Of a stretch of DNA of 64,000 nucleotides, positions 50,642-61,920 are shown in pieces. The DNA comes from Citrobacter amalonaticus. Lineage in GTDB: Bacteria; Pseudomonadota; Gammaproteobacteria; Enterobacterales; Enterobacteriaceae. The notes beneath the pieces are model-generated. The model saw only the letters and a program-made list of their open reading frames with translations, searched no databases and was not told the DNA's origin. How positions within the stretch are numbered: position 1 is the first letter of the stretch; each line of letters opens with the position of its first letter. The translations under genes were made by a program, and so were the position numbers. The stretch lies in NCBI GenBank assembly GCA_028994555.1, contig JARDVN010000001.1, positions 1,178,001 through 1,242,000 on the forward strand. The letters are read 5' to 3'.

Positions 50642-51662
50642 ATGTTGCAGTTCATTCTCCGACGTTTGGGACTTGTTATCCCCACGTTTATCGGTATCAC
50701 CCTTCTCACCTTTGCTTTTGTCCATATGATCCCCGGCGATCCGGTGATGATCATGGCGGGTGAGCGTGGTATCTCCCCTGAGCGTCATGCTCAACTGTTG
50801 GCTGAACTCGGTCTCGATAAGCCGATGTGGCAACAGTACCTCCATTATATCTGGGGGGGTGATGCATGGTGATTTAGGCATCTCGCTGAAAAGCCGTTTA
50901 CCGGTGTGGGACGAGTTCGTGCCTCGCTTTAAAGCGACGCTGGAACTGGGTGTCTGCGCCATGATTTTCGCCACCGCCGTGGGGATTCCCGTGGGTGTGC
51001 TGGCAGCCGTTAAGCGCGGTTCCATTTTCGATCATACTGCCGTTGGCCTGGCGCTGACCGGTTATTCCATGCCTATCTTCTGGTGGGGCATGATGCTGAT
51101 CATGCTGGTCTCCGTGCAGCTCAACCTGACGCCTGTTTCTGGGCGCGTGAGCGACATGGTATTCCTTGATGATTCCAATCCGCTGACCGGTTTTATGCTG
51201 ATCGACACCGCTATCTGGGGTGAAGAGGGCAACTTTATTGATGCCGTGGCGCATATGATCCTGCCCGCGATGGTGCTTGGTACCATCCCTCTGGCAGTGA
51301 TTGTGCGTATGACCCGTTCGTCGATGCTGGAAGTGCTGGGCGAAGATTACATCCGTACCGCGCGTGCCAAAGGGTTGACGCGTATGCGCGTCATCATCAT
51401 TCACGCGTTGCGTAACGCCATGCTGCCGGTAGTGACCGTGATTGGTCTACAGGTGGGAACGCTGCTGGCGGGCGCCATTCTGACCGAAACCATTTTCTCG
51501 TGGCCTGGCCTTGGGCGCTGGCTAATTGATGCGCTGCAACGTCGCGATTATCCGGTTGTGCAGGGTGGGGTGTTACTGGTAGCGACGATGATTATTCTCG
51601 TCAACCTGCTGGTCGACCTGCTGTACGGCGTGGTGAACCCGCGTATTCGACATAAGAAGTAA
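50642..51662 (+). CDS. dppB: Dipeptide ABC transporter permease DppB
   Basis: DppB is an inner-membrane permease of 339 aa (repaired), with about six helices and the coupling motif RTARAKGLTRMRVIIIHALRN split by the EAA loop pattern. The frame breaks at the G7 run 50853-50859; six G gives HYIWGVMHGDLGISLKSRL, matching E. coli. An internal ATG at 50865 in the correct frame could not replace the first helix. It lies in the dpp operon, 9 bp before dppC. Confidence 0.94.
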
Positions 51663-51671
51663 GGGGCCATC

Positions 51672-52574
51672 ATGTCACAGGTTACTGAAAATAAAGTTAT
51701 TGCTGCGCCGGTGCCGATGACGCCGATGCAGGAGTTCTGGCACTATTTTAAACGCAACAAGGGCGCGGTGGTGGGGTTGGTGTACGTCGCTATCATGATC
51801 CTGATTGCGGTATTCGCCAACTTCCTGGCGCCGTATAACCCGGCGGACCAGTTCCGCGATGTGTTGCTGGCGCCGCCGGCCTGGCAGGAAGGCGGCAGTA
51901 TGGCGCATCTGTTGGGAACTGACGACGTGGGCCGCGATATCCTGTCGCGCCTGATGTATGGCGCGCGTCTGTCGCTGCTGGTGGGCTGCCTGGTCGTGGT
52001 GCTGTCGCTGGTGATGGGCGTCGTGCTGGGCCTTGTTGCCGGCTACTTCGGCGGCATCGTTGATAACATCATTATGCGTATCGTCGACATCATGCTGGCG
52101 CTGCCGAGCCTGCTGCTCGCACTGGTGCTGGTGGCGGTCTTTGGTCCCTCGATTGGTAACGCCGCGCTGGCGCTGACGTTCGTGGCGCTGCCACACTATG
52201 TGCGACTGACGCGCGCCGCCGTGCTGGTGGAAGTTAACCGCGACTACGTGACCGCTTCCCGCGTGGCGGGGGCCGGTGCGATGCGCCAGATGTTCATTAA
52301 CATCTTCCCGAACTGCCTTGCGCCGCTGATCGTTCAGGCGTCTCTTGGCTTCTCTAACGCCATTCTCGATATGGCCGCGCTTGGCTTCCTGGGCATGGGT
52401 GCGCAACCGCCAACACCAGAGTGGGGCACCATGCTCGCTGATGTGTTGCAGTTCGCACAAAGCGCCTGGTGGGTCGTGACCTTCCCGGGTCTGGCGATCC
52501 TGCTGACGGTGCTGGCATTTAACCTGATGGGTGACGGTCTGCGTGACGCGCTCGATCCCAAACTGAAGCAGTAA
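51672..52574 (+). CDS. dppC: Dipeptide ABC transporter permease DppC
   Basis: DppC is the second permease subunit, 300 aa as in E. coli. After a cytoplasmic N-terminus there are six hydrophobic segments. [23 protein letters not shown] is the family signature (read over two segments), and [21 protein letters not shown] is the EAA loop that docks on the ATPases. The start ATG 51672 follows AAGGGGCCATC. The frame is intact. Confidence 0.95.
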   Translation: MSQVTENKVIAAPVPMTPMQEFWHYFKRNKGAVVGLVYVAIMILIAVFANFLAPYNPADQFRDVLLAPPAWQEGGSMAHLLGTDDVGRDILSRLMYGARLSLLVGCLVVVLSLVMGVVLGLVAGYFGGIVDNIIMRIVDIMLALPSLLLALVLVAVFGPSIGNAALALTFVALPHYVRLTRAAVLVEVNRDYVTASRVAGAGAMRQMFINIFPNCLAPLIVQASLGFSNAILDMAALGFLGMGAQPPTPEWGTMLADVLQFAQSAWWVVTFPGLAILLTVLAFNLMGDGLRDALDPKLKQ

Positions 52575-52584
52575 GAGGTTCGAG

Positions 52585-53568
52585 ATGGCGTTATTAAATG
52601 TAGATAAATTATCGGTGCATTTCGGCGATATTGGCTCCGAATTCCGCGCCGTAGACCGCATCAGCTACAGTGTGAATCAGGGCGAAGTGGTCGGTATTGT
52701 CGGTGAATCAGGTTCAGGAAAATCGGTCAGTTCACTGGCGATTATGGGGCTGATTGATTATCCAGGCCGGGTGATGGCGGAAAATCTGCTGTTCAACGGC
52801 CAGGATTTGAAGCGTATCTCTGAGAAAGAGCGCCGTAACCTGGTTGGTGCCGAAGTGGCGATGATTTTCCAGGACCCGATGACCAGCCTGAACCCGTGCT
52901 ACACCGTCGGTTTCCAGATTATGGAAGCGATTAAGGTGCATCAGGGCGGTAACAAGCAAACCCGACGTCAGCGGGCGATTGATCTGCTGAACCAGGTGGG
53001 GATCCCCGATCCGGCCTCGCGTCTGGATGTCTATCCGCACCAGCTTTCCGGTGGGATGAGCCAGCGCGTGATGATTGCGATGGCCATTGCCTGTCGACCA
53101 AAGCTGTTGATTGCCGATGAGCCGACGACGGCGCTGGACGTGACTATCCAGGCGCAAATCATCGAGCTGCTGCTGGAACTGCAGCAGAAAGAAAACATGG
53201 CGTTGGTGCTCATCACTCATGACCTGGCGCTGGTGGCGGAAGCCGCGCACAAAATCATTGTCATGTACGCCGGTCAGGTGGTGGAAACGGGGGCGGCGCA
53301 CGATATCTTCCGCGCCCCGCGTCACCCGTATACCCAGGCGTTGCTGCGCGCCCTGCCGGAGTTTGCCCAGGATAAAGCGCGACTGGCCTCGCTGCCGGGC
53401 GTGGTGCCGGGAAAATATGACCGCCCGATGGGCTGTCTGCTGAACCCGCGTTGCCCCTATGCGACGGACAAATGCCGCAGTGAAGAACCTGAACTGGCCC
53501 TGCTGGATGGCGGTCGTCAGTCGAAATGCCACTACCCACTCGATGATGCCGGGAGGCCCACACTATGA
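52585..53568 (+). CDS. dppD: Dipeptide ABC transporter ATPase DppD
   Basis: DppD is an ATP-binding subunit of 327 aa. Walker A GESGSGKS (about residues 38-45), signature [13 protein letters not shown], Walker [13 protein letters not shown] and H-loop ITHDLALV are all present. The C-terminal oligopeptide-ATPase extension has the cysteine cluster [14 protein letters not shown] that binds an Fe-S centre in this subfamily. It overlaps dppF by 4 bp (ATGA). The frame is intact. Confidence 0.95.
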   Translation: MALLNVDKLSVHFGDIGSEFRAVDRISYSVNQGEVVGIVGESGSGKSVSSLAIMGLIDYPGRVMAENLLFNGQDLKRISEKERRNLVGAEVAMIFQDPMTSLNPCYTVGFQIMEAIKVHQGGNKQTRRQRAIDLLNQVGIPDPASRLDVYPHQLSGGMSQRVMIAMAIACRPKLLIADEPTTALDVTIQAQIIELLLELQQKENMALVLITHDLALVAEAAHKIIVMYAGQVVETGAAHDIFRAPRHPYTQALLRALPEFAQDKARLASLPGVVPGKYDRPMGCLLNPRCPYATDKCRSEEPELALLDGGRQSKCHYPLDDAGRPTL

Positions 53569-54578
53569 GTACGCATGAGGCCACCTCGCAACAACCGCTG
53601 TTGCAGGCGATCGACCTGAAAAAACACTACCCGGTGAAGAAGGGAATATTCTCTCCGGAGCGTCTGGTGAAAGCGCTCGACGGCGTATCTTTTACGCTTG
53701 AACGCGGCAAAACACTGGCGGTGGTGGGCGAATCCGGGTGTGGGAAATCCACACTCGGGCGTCTGCTGACGATGATTGAAACGCCGACCGGCGGTGAGTT
53801 GTATTACCAGGGGCAGGATCTGCTCAAGCACGATCCGCACGCGCAGAAACTGCGTCGGCAGAAAATCCAGATTGTGTTCCAGAACCCCTATGGTTCGCTG
53901 AATCCACGCAAGAAAGTGGGACAGATTCTGGAAGAGCCGCTGCTGATCAACACTTCGCTGAGCAAAGAACAGCGCCGTGAAAAAGCGCTGGCGATGATGG
54001 CAAAAGTGGGGCTGAAAACCGAGCACTACGATCGCTATCCGCACATGTTCTCCGGCGGCCAGCGCCAGCGTATTGCCATTGCCCGTGGGCTGATGCTCGA
54101 TCCGGATGTGGTGATTGCCGATGAACCGGTCTCTGCGCTCGATGTTTCTGTCCGTGCGCAGGTGCTGAATCTGATGATGGATTTGCAGCAGGAACTGGGA
54201 CTGTCCTACGTATTCATCTCCCACGATCTGTCAGTCGTCGAACACATTGCGGATGAAGTGATGGTGATGTACTTAGGCCGTTGCGTGGAGAAGGGGACGA
54301 AGGATCAGATCTTCAATAACCCGCGTCACCCGTATACCCAGGCACTGCTCTCCGCCACGCCGCGTCTGAATCCGGACGAGCGCCGCGAGCGCATCAAGCT
54401 GACCGGCGAGTTGCCAAGCCCGCTGAATCCGCCGCCGGGTTGCGCGTTCAATGCCCGTTGCCGTCGTCGCTTCGGCCCCTGCACCCAGTTGCAGCCGCAG
54501 TTGAAAGACTACAGTGGTCAACTGGTCGCCTGTTTTGCGGTTGACCAGGATGAGAACCCGCAGAAGCCAGCGATCTGA
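53565..54578 (+). CDS. dppF: Dipeptide ABC transporter ATPase DppF
   Basis: DppF is the second ATPase, 337 aa. Walker [10 protein letters not shown], signature [13 protein letters not shown], Walker [13 protein letters not shown] and the H-loop ISHDLSVV are intact. The C-terminal [14 protein letters not shown] cluster matches the Fe-S-type motif of OppF-like proteins. The start overlaps the dppD stop. It is last gene of the operon, followed by a REP element. The frame is intact. Confidence 0.95.
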   Translation: MSTHEATSQQPLLQAIDLKKHYPVKKGIFSPERLVKALDGVSFTLERGKTLAVVGESGCGKSTLGRLLTMIETPTGGELYYQGQDLLKHDPHAQKLRRQKIQIVFQNPYGSLNPRKKVGQILEEPLLINTSLSKEQRREKALAMMAKVGLKTEHYDRYPHMFSGGQRQRIAIARGLMLDPDVVIADEPVSALDVSVRAQVLNLMMDLQQELGLSYVFISHDLSVVEHIADEVMVMYLGRCVEKGTKDQIFNNPRHPYTQALLSATPRLNPDERRERIKLTGELPSPLNPPPGCAFNARCRRRFGPCTQLQPQLKDYSGQLVACFAVDQDENPQKPAI

Positions 54579-54584
54579 CAAAAG

Positions 54585-54642
54585 TGCCGGATGACGGCTT
54601 CGCCTTATCCGGCCTACAAATCACCGTAGGCCAGGTAAGGCC
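54585..54642. repeat. REP element between dppF and yhjV
   Basis: TGCCGGATGACGG...TATCCGGCCTAC (54585-54617) is a full REP. A partial inverted unit, GTAGGCCAGGTAAGGCC, follows at 54626-54642. It lies between converging genes. Confidence 0.8.
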
Positions 54643-54643
54643 T

Positions 54644-55943
54644 TTACTCGATCAGCTTCAATAGCGGCGACAAACAGAGCAAAATGCCGTACAGCAAAAT
54701 CAGCCAGCTTTTCAGGCCGCGCAGTTTTTCCAACTGGGTGACCTTATAGATCAGGAAGAACGGGATAAGACAGGAGACGATCCCGTATAGCGGACTTCCC
54801 AACTGGAAAAACACCAGCACTGAAACCCGAAACGAAACCCAGACAACCAGCGTGGTGACGATAAACGCGCAGATCCCCAGCGTGATCACACGCGAAGGAA
54901 TGTTCCCGACGTTAACGATGCGACCCAGCACATTCAAAATAATGCCCTTCATCGCTTCATGAAATCCCAGGTAGATCCCAAAAAACGCGGTCAGCACGGC
55001 AAAGATATTCAGCACCGTTGAGGTGATGTGGATAATCGGGCCAGGAATGACCTGTGCGGCTAACGCCAGCGCTGAAATGTTTTGCTCAAAGGCGGAGACC
55101 GCCTCCTCGTGGGTAATGGAAAAGGTGAACGAGAAGGAGAAAAACAGGATCACCGCAATGAGCGTGATGTAGCTGATACGGTGCGTGCGAATCGCCATGC
55201 GGGTTGCGAGGAGTCTGTCCGCTTCACGTTTGCGATAGGCAACATTCATCGGGTTGAGTACCTGAATGAAGACTGCCGAAAAGAAGCAGAACGGAATGGT
55301 CAGCAACACGTCGCGGAAGAACACCGAAGCCTCCGGGAAGGCGGTGATATTGCTCAGGTTCCAGTGGGGGGATCATCGCCAGTCCAAACACCACGATGAT
55401 ACCGACTTTCACCACCACCATCGGGCCGGAGATTTTAAAAAGCAACTTCTCGCCGCCGGAGGCGATCGCCACCAGGAGCGCAAAAATCGCCACTTTGTAG
55501 ATCAACGACTGCGAAAGGTCGGCGTCCGTCAGACCGAAGGTACGGATATACGATGCGCTGTCGAACACCACGGAAAGCGAGTAGATAAATATGCCGTGGA
55601 TAATCATCAGAAAGTAGATCACCCCGAGGAAGACGCCCCAATTTTTCCCCAGGTAATGGCTGATAACATCGGTATAGTCGTTGCAGGTTTCGCTCTCGGA
55701 GAGCGTTTTCAGGTAGATATCCTGCACGATCCAGGTGGCGGGATAGGCAATCAGAGAGGCGGTAATAAAGACCCAGATGCCTTTTAACCCAATCTGCACC
55801 GGCATTAATACCGTGCCTGCGCCAATCGCCATACCAATACATAGCAGAACCCAGCCAAAATCGTAGCGGGTAAACGGTAAACTCTGCGACGCCGGTTTGC
55901 CGGATACGCGGTGATTGGAAAGTGGTGATGTGTCGTGCTGCAT
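54644..55943 (-). CDS. yhjV: Amino-acid permease-like transporter YhjV (HAAAP family)
   Basis: This is an 11-helix inner-membrane protein of 432 aa (repaired), from the hydroxy/aromatic amino acid permease family (SdaC/TdcC type). It starts with a polar leader, then [24 protein letters not shown] in helix 1. The substrate is unknown. The frame breaks at the G6 run 55366-55371; five bases give [17 protein letters not shown] 55943 ([11 protein letters not shown]) follows AGGGGACTCC; an upstream in-frame start at 55958 is less likely. It is the only gene of its transcript. Confidence 0.88.
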
Positions 55944-56326
55944 GGAGTCCCCTGCCAAATAATGCCGTCACGGCTTGATGACCGCGAGGGGACGCAATTC
56001 TACAGAAGAGTGTGGGTCTCTGCCAGTTGGCTGATTGCGAGGCGTCGCGCAAAGCGAAAGCGTGTTGGATGTCGGGCCGGGCGGGTTATCGTAGAATCGG
56101 CGGCAAGCCGGGGTTTCCCGGTGAGGCGCAACGTTGCGGGGGCTTGATCCCTGGCGGCAATGACGCTAGATGTAGAAAACCCCCGCACATTGCTCGGTAA
56201 ACCAGGCAACACAACGGGGGGCATCCCTATCTCTAGACAAGTTAAGGATAGCCGCGAACGGTTGCCATTGCAACACAGGCGGCGATATGACGTTGACTCA
56301 GATAAGCATGGCTTTCTGGCACGATT
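55944..56326. other. Intergenic region with a minus-strand terminator-like hairpin
   Basis: No gene seen in this 383-bp stretch. On the minus strand CCCCCG and CGGGGG (56215-56221 / 56180-56185) with an inner TTGC/GCAA pair are followed by TTTTC, a plausible end for the bcsEFG transcript. A 12-bp palindrome CGCAACGTTGCG lies at 56127-56138. Confidence 0.45.
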
Positions 56327-56453
56327 TATACCCGTCATACTTCAAGTTGCAGGTGCGTTAGCTGCGCTCGCTCACCCCAGTCACTTACCAGAGTAAGCTC
56401 CTGGGGATTCACTCCCTTGCCGCCTTCCTGCAACTCGAATTATTTAGGGTATA
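56327..56453. repeat. Complete ERIC element (127 bp)
   Basis: This is a full-length enterobacterial repetitive intergenic consensus. The terminal inverted repeat runs from TATACCCGTCATACTTCAAG to its partner ending TTTAGGGTATA. The central part has CGCTCACCCCAGTCACTTAC and GTAAGCTCCTGGGGATTCAC, the well-known ERIC core. It is exactly the canonical 127 bp and lies downstream of bcsG. Confidence 0.95.
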
Positions 56454-56493
56454 GCGGCTCCAGCCATTGTCAGTATCCTTGCGGCCTTTTTCG

Positions 56494-58173
56494 TTATTGC
56501 GGATATGGCACCCAGTCGCCGCCGTTCAGACGGACGTACGGTTTGTCCTGATACTGAATAACCACCGCGTTGGCGTTTTCCGAAACCGCCGCCGTTTGTG
56601 GCAGGTTGCTGGTGAGTTTTGCCCAGTCCACGTTGTCTTCGGAGAAGATTTTACCGTCAAGCACGCGTACCACCAGGTCAGAAATCGCCAGGTAGCTGCT
56701 TGGCTGATTAATGACGATCGGCGCACCCTGATGCGGCGCTTTCATGCCGAAGAATTTCACACCAGCCGGGACGTTGGTGATCGATGGGCTCGGGATATCA
56801 CGCAGACCAGAGACCTGCATTCTGTCGCCTTTCAGCGCGCCGCCGTGTTCCGGAACAACAACTACCATCACCTTACGACCCGATTTTTCCAGCTCGGTGA
56901 AGAACGCATCCAGCTCATCAAAGAATTTCTGCGCGCGCGCTTTGTAATCCGCCGTTTTGCTGACGCCAGGATAGTGGTTACCATCATGGAGCGGCAGGGT
57001 GTTATAGAAGGTGGCGCTACGGGAATCCTTATCTTTTTCCGTGGTTTCCATCCAGCGCTGTAGCACGGCGGTGTCGTCATACACTGGAGATCCATCAAAG
57101 CCCAACAGCGGCGCAGGTAAGCCCTTCTGATCCATTAACTCAGCCTGCATTCCACCGTTTTCACGAACTTCTTTCAGGAAACCGCCAAATTCACCGTTAT
57201 GCCCCATCATCAGGTGCTGCGTGAAACCCAGTTTTGACAGGTTATCAAACAGATAGCATTCGTTGCCTGCCGGTTGATACAAGTTCGTGTGCGAGGGTTG
57301 TCCGCAACTGGCACGTAGCAGACGAATGGCGGCTGGCCCGCTATACGATGTGGCAGAATTGAAGTGCTTAAACTGGATATCAAAGTGCGACCACAGCGGG
57401 TGCGACATCAGCCCTGCGGCTTCAATATCGGACCAGGAGAGCGAGCAGATATTGATGACCAAGAGTTCAAACGGCTGCGCATCGGCAGGAAGCGCTGACG
57501 GGAATGGCGTTTTGCGCTTGGCTTCCGCATTGTAGAACGTATTCAACCATGCGTTGAGATTCGCTGACGTCGGTGGTGAGGTCTGCGCCGGGATATCACC
57601 GACGACCGGCGCCCCTCCGGCGGTCGCGACCGTTTCTGCCGCCGTGCCGCCCGTGGTGGTCACCGTGGTAGTCGGCTGACCAGCGGGCCACAGCGAGAAA
57701 CTGGGGCCTGCCAGCGTCAGGACGTTTAGCCACACCATAATGGCCACCACGAAAACGGTAACCCGAATCCATTGTGATAAAAACAGCCATGCGACCAGCA
57801 GGACAAATACCGCGCCAATCATCTGCCAGTTGATAAAGCGGGTAGCCAGATCCAGTAAATAGTCCGTGCTAAAGCCGGCCACCTGCGAGCCCTGGCTCAT
57901 AATGCTTTCCGGGCCTGGCAGCCAGGTATCGTGCCAGAACAGACCAAAACCGATCGGAATGGCGACCCAGTGACGAATACGATGCAGGCTGTAACGCGGA
58001 ATCGGCATCAGCAGGAAGGCCATAAACACCAGGTTCAGCAGCGGGTGAAAATTCAGATAGCCCGCCCAGAGCAGGCCAAACTTGACCAGAAAATAGAAGT
58101 TCCAGCCTGAAAGGCCTCGCCAGTATTGCCAGAGTGGTGAAGGCAGTGATGCGTTTTGCGTATGTTGAGTCAT
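56494..58173 (-). CDS. bcsG: Cellulose phosphoethanolamine transferase BcsG
   Basis: BcsG adds phosphoethanolamine to cellulose during secretion. It is an inner-membrane protein of 559 aa, same as E. coli: about five N-terminal helices, a Thr/Ala-rich linker ([19 protein letters not shown]), then a periplasmic Zn-dependent alkaline-phosphatase-fold domain. The nucleophilic Ser region is [19 protein letters not shown] and the metal motif is [13 protein letters not shown]. The frame is intact. It is last gene of bcsEFG, overlapping bcsF by 4 bp. With bcsA and bcsE truncated it probably has no substrate. Confidence 0.94.
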   Translation of the reverse strand: MTQHTQNASLPSPLWQYWRGLSGWNFYFLVKFGLLWAGYLNFHPLLNLVFMAFLLMPIPRYSLHRIRHWVAIPIGFGLFWHDTWLPGPESIMSQGSQVAGFSTDYLLDLATRFINWQMIGAVFVLLVAWLFLSQWIRVTVFVVAIMVWLNVLTLAGPSFSLWPAGQPTTTVTTTGGTAAETVATAGGAPVVGDIPAQTSPPTSANLNAWLNTFYNAEAKRKTPFPSALPADAQPFELLVINICSLSWSDIEAAGLMSHPLWSHFDIQFKHFNSATSYSGPAAIRLLRASCGQPSHTNLYQPAGNECYLFDNLSKLGFTQHLMMGHNGEFGGFLKEVRENGGMQAELMDQKGLPAPLLGFDGSPVYDDTAVLQRWMETTEKDKDSRSATFYNTLPLHDGNHYPGVSKTADYKARAQKFFDELDAFFTELEKSGRKVMVVVVPEHGGALKGDRMQVSGLRDIPSPSITNVPAGVKFFGMKAPHQGAPIVINQPSSYLAISDLVVRVLDGKIFSEDNVDWAKLTSNLPQTAAVSENANAVVIQYQDKPYVRLNGGDWVPYPQ

Positions 58174-58361
58174 TTTTTCGTTGCCCTGGAAATCACCGTG
58201 CGGCGCAATGTTCCGGCCGGTTTAACATAACGAGGTTTTGCAAATAACAGCCGGGTCGTATTGCTGATACGGCGGAGTGAATGGCGCGCCAGATAGCCCA
58301 GCGGGAAGAAAATCAGCGCGCAAACAATAATGATCTGCAGGATATCGCTGATAGTCATCAT
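58170..58361 (-). CDS. bcsF: Cellulose biosynthesis membrane protein BcsF
   Basis: BcsF is a 63-aa single-pass inner-membrane protein (helix about residues 5-25, [20 protein letters not shown]) with a basic cytoplasmic tail. In E. coli it recruits BcsE to the membrane so that BcsG is activated. It overlaps bcsE and bcsG by 4 bp on each side (ATGA), a tight operon. The frame is intact. Confidence 0.9.
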   Translation of the reverse strand: MMTISDILQIIIVCALIFFPLGYLARHSLRRISNTTRLLFAKPRYVKPAGTLRRTVISRATKK

Positions 58362-59161
58362 GATGAACGCTCCGTTTCATTGTCCAGTAAGCGTAGCGGG
58401 TGCGGAATGCGGCGCCACGTCTTGCCGTCATGCTCAGCATTAATGACCGGTTTCACGTTCTGAGTCAGCGGCAGCGGTTGTCCCCACTGTTCTGGCGCGA
58501 GTAAGCGCATCTGTACCAGTTCAGCGCTGATGAGATTATCTTCAAACCAGACCATACGGTTAGAAAAGAGATCGCCGGTCGGGAGTGGGAAGATATGATT
58601 GAGCGCGGTATCGAGATCGTTCACGCGGCAAAACGACAAGAACAGCACCAGGCGGTTGCCGCCAATGGTGACGATATCGCCGGTACGGTGCGGGCGACAC
58701 ATCGTTAAGGCTTGCTCAACGCGGATACCCGGAACGGGCCGCAGCGCCACCATCACCCCTTTCCCGTCGGCAGGCAGCAGGGTGTTGTTCATCATGTTAT
58801 TGACCGCTTCACAGAACACGTCCCATTTCTGGAAACCGCGCAGTTTCATCGGTTGCGTCATCGACAGCAGCGTTGTGATATCTTCCGGCACGTAGCGGCT
58901 AAACTGTTGGCCCTGGACGCTTTCGATCAGCGTCAGACAGCGTGAGAGCGGGGCATTCCACGGAATCACCATATTGGCGCCGCAGCCTAGCAGCAGGCGT
59001 TCGTCGGTGGCGCGCAGGCTGGCGATATTTTCTCGCACGAGGATTTTCAGCGCGCTTCCGCGCTGGCGACGCAGGGTATGAATGCTTCGCGCCATCGGTT
59101 CGATCTGGCTGTTTTGCTGAAGGGAAAAGATTAAGGTTGCGGCCTGAGCCGTACGCGCCTC
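58358..59161 (-). pseudogene. bcsE: bcsE, 5' half lost to an IS1-linked deletion
   Basis: BcsE is a cytoplasmic c-di-GMP-binding regulator of cellulose synthase, about 523 aa in E. coli. Here only the last 267 codons remain (EARTAQAATLIF... to NETERSS), starting exactly at the IS1 left end at 59162. The GIL-domain I-site RTGD (in CRPHRTGDIV) is preserved, so the c-di-GMP site itself is intact. The first half, its start codon and promoter are gone. An internal ATG at 59095 might give a 245-aa fragment. bcsF and bcsG downstream have probably lost their normal promoter. Confidence 0.9.
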
Positions 59162-59216
59162 GGTGATGCTGCCAACTTACTGATTTAGTGTATGATGGTG
59201 TTTTTGAGGTGCTCCA

Positions 59217-59492
59217 GTGGCTTCTGTTTCTATCAGCTGTCCCTCCTGTTCAGCTACTGACGGGGTGGTGCGTAACGGCAAAAGCACCGCCGGACATCAG
59301 CGCTATCTCTGCTCTCACTGCCGTAAAACATGGCAACTGCAGTTCACTTACACCGCTTCTCAACCCGGTACGCACCAGAAAATCATTGATATGGCCATGA
59401 ATGGCGTTGGATGCCGGGCAACTGCCCGCATTATGGGCGTTGGCCTCAACACGATTTTACGTCACTTAAAAAACTCAGGCCGCAGTCGGTAA
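59217..59492 (+). CDS. insA: IS1 protein InsA
   Basis: InsA is a 91-aa DNA-binding repressor of IS1, with a zinc-finger (CPSC...CSHC) and a helix-turn-helix near [18 protein letters not shown]. It starts at GTG 59217 ([11 protein letters not shown]). Near its end lies the slippery run TTAAAAAACTC (A6 at 59468-59473), where -1 frameshifting makes the InsAB' transposase. It is intact. Confidence 0.95.
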
Positions 59493-59914
59493 CCTCGCGC
59501 ATACAGCCGGGCAGTGACGTCATCGTCTGCGCGGAAATGGACGAACAGTGGGGCTATGTCGGGGCTAAATCGCGCCAGCGCTGGCTGTTTTACGCGTATG
59601 ACAGGCTCCGGAAGACGGTTGTTGCGCACGTATTCGGTGAACGCACTATGGCGACGCTGGGGCGTCTTATGAGCCTGCTGTCACCCTTTGACGTGGTGAT
59701 ATGGATGACGGATGGCTGGCCGCTGTATGAATCCCGCCTGAAGGGAAAGCTGCACGTAATCAGCAAGCGATATACGCAGCGAATTGAGCGGCATAACCTG
59801 AATCTGAGGCAGCACCTGGCACGGCTGGGACGGAAGTCGCTGTCGTTCTCAAAATCGGTGGAGCTGCATGACAAAGTCATCGGGCATTATCTGAACATAA
59901 AACACTATCAATAA
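59411..59914 (+). CDS. insB: IS1 transposase InsB (InsAB' fusion part)
   Basis: InsB is the 167-aa catalytic part of the IS1 transposase, normally made as an InsA-InsB' fusion by -1 frameshifting. The DDE-type residues lie within [22 protein letters not shown] and [19 protein letters not shown]. It is intact, so the element may be active. Its stop codon (59912-59914) is followed after one base by a TTG in frame with the truncated bcsA. Confidence 0.95.
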
Positions 59915-59929
59915 GTTGGAGTCATTACC

Positions 59930-61910
59930 CTGGTGGCGCTATACCTCCACGCTGAACTGGGACGATCCGGTCAGTCTGGTCTGCGGGCTGATCCTGCTGT
60001 TTGCCGAAACCTATGCGTGGATTGTACTGGTGCTGGGCTACTTCCAGGTTGTCTGGCCGCTGAACCGTCAGCCGGTACCGCTGCCGAAAGATATGTCGCA
60101 GTGGCCGTCGGTCGATATCTTTGTGCCGACTTACAACGAAGATCTGCACGTGGTGAAAAACACCATTTACGCGTCGCTGGGTATCGACTGGCCGAAAGAT
60201 AAGCTCAATATCTGGATCCTTGACGATGGCGGGCGTGAAGAGTTCCGCCAGTTCGCCCAGACCGTGGGGGTGAAATATATCGCCCGCACCACCCATGAGC
60301 ACGCCAAAGCCGGGAACATTAACAACGCGCTGAAATACGCCAAAGGCGAGTTCGTCTCGATCTTTGACTGCGACCACGTGCCGACGCGTTCATTCCTGCA
60401 AATGACGATGGGCTGGTTCCTGAAAGACAAAAAACTGGCGATGATGCAGACGCCGCACCACTTTTTCTCGCCGGACCCGTTTGAACGCAACCTCGGACGT
60501 TTTCGTAAGACGCCAAACGAAGGCACGCTGTTTTACGGTCTGGTGCAGGACGGTAATGACATGTGGGATGCCACCTTCTTCTGCGGTTCCTGTGCGGTGA
60601 TTCGCCGTAAACCGCTGGATGAAATTGGTGGTATTGCCGTTGAGACGGTGACTGAGGATGCGCATACCTCGCTGCGTTTGCACCGTCGCGGTTATACCTC
60701 TGCGTATATGCGCATTCCGCAGGCGGCTGGACTGGCAACCGAAAGTTTGTCTGCTCATATCGGTCAGCGTATTCGTTGGGCGCGCGGGATGGTACAGATT
60801 TTCCGGCTCGATAACCCGTTGACCGGCAAGGGGCTTAAGTTCGCCCAGCGCTTATGTTACGTCAACGCCATGTTCCACTTCCTGTCGGGCGTTCCGCGAC
60901 TGATTTTCCTGACCGCCCCGCTGGCATTCCTGCTGCTGCATGCTTATATCATCTATGCGCCAGCGCTAATGATCGCGCTGTTCGTACTGCCGCATATGGT
61001 TCACGCCAGCCTGACCAACTCGAAGATTCAGGGCAAGTACCGCCACTCCTTCTGGAGTGAAATCTACGAAACGGTGCTGGCCTGGTATATCGCGCCGCCG
61101 ACGCTGGTGGCGCTGATCAACCCGCACAAAGGGAAGTTTAACGTTACTGCGAAAGGCGGGTTGGTGGAGGAAGAGTACGTCGACTGGGTAATTTCCCGTC
61201 CGTACATCTATCTGGTGTTGATTAATTTGTTCGGCGTGGCGGTCGGCGTCTGGCGCTACTTCTACGGGCCGGAAAATGAAATGCTGACCGTGATCGTCAG
61301 CCTGGTGTGGGTGTTCTACAACCTGATCATCCTCGGCGGCGCGGTGGCGGTGTCGGTGGAAAGTAAACAGGTTCGCCGCTCACACCGCGTTGAAATTTCT
61401 ATGCCGGCGGCGATTGCCCGTGAGGACGGACACCTGTTCTCGTGCACCGTTCATGATTTCTCCGACGGCGGACTGGGGATCAAGATCAATGGTCAGGCCC
61501 AGGTGCTGGAAGGGCAGAAGGTGAATTTACTGCTCAAACGCGGCCAGCAGGAATATGTCTTCCCGACACAAGTAGCCCGCGTTTGGGGTGAACAGGTGGG
61601 GCTGCAACTGATGCCACTGACCACCAAACAGCATATCGATTTTGTGCAGTGTACGTTTGCCCGTGCCGATACATGGGCGCTCTGGCAGGACAGCTATCCG
61701 GAAGATAAGCCCCTGGAAAGCCTGTTGGATATTCTGAAGCTGGGTTTCCGTGGCTATCGCCATCTTGCGGAGTTCTCCCCGTCTTCCGTCAAAATAGTTT
61801 TCCGGTCTCTGACTTCTCTGGTTTCCTGGATTGTGTCGTTCATTCCACGCCGTCCGGAGCAGGACGAGGTGGCGGTGCAACAGCCGGATCAGGTTATGGC
61901 TCAACAATGA
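59930..61910 (+). pseudogene. bcsA: bcsA cellulose synthase catalytic subunit, 5' end deleted
   Basis: BcsA polymerises UDP-glucose into cellulose and extrudes it through the membrane. About 660 of the usual 872 residues remain, starting at WWRYTSTLNWDD, directly after IS1. The GT2 active site is intact (LDDGG, FDCDH, VTEDAH, QRIRWARG), and so is the PilZ c-di-GMP module (RRSHR, DFSDGGLGI). The first roughly 210 residues, with the N-terminal membrane helices, the start codon and promoter, are gone. An in-frame TTG at 59916 inside the IS1 right end could start a short hybrid, but there is no good ribosome binding site. Confidence 0.92.
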
Positions 61911-61920
61911 TGATAACGCG

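Larger units (their letters stand above)
59162..59929 (+). mobile_element. IS1 insertion sequence, complete (768 bp)
   Basis: The element is exactly 768 bp, the canonical IS1 length. It opens with GGTGATGCTGCCAACTTAC and closes with AAGTTGGAGTCATTACC, the two imperfect terminal inverted repeats. It carries insA and insB with an intact A6C slippery site. The flanks, ...GCGCGCCTC and CTGGTGGCG..., share no 9-bp target duplication. This indicates an IS1-mediated adjacent deletion or recombination between two IS1 copies, and not a simple insertion. Confidence 0.97.

Noticed and set aside
51675..52661. 328-codon open frame antisense to dppC/dppD
   Set aside because: It is a His/Gln/Arg-rich shadow of highly biased membrane-protein codons; dppC on the plus strand is clearly the gene.
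56127..56138. CGCAACGTTGCG palindrome as a PurR box
   Set aside because: It lacks the ACGCAAACGTTTGCGT spacing, and no purine gene is nearby.
56000..56338. 112-codon minus-strand frame between yhjV and the ERIC element
   Set aside because: No family match, Arg/Thr-rich shadow-like composition, and its 5' end runs into the ERIC repeat.
59153..59938. Target-site duplication of IS1
   Set aside because: The 9 bases on the left (GCGCGCCTC region) and right (CTGGTGGCG) do not match, so no duplication is annotated.
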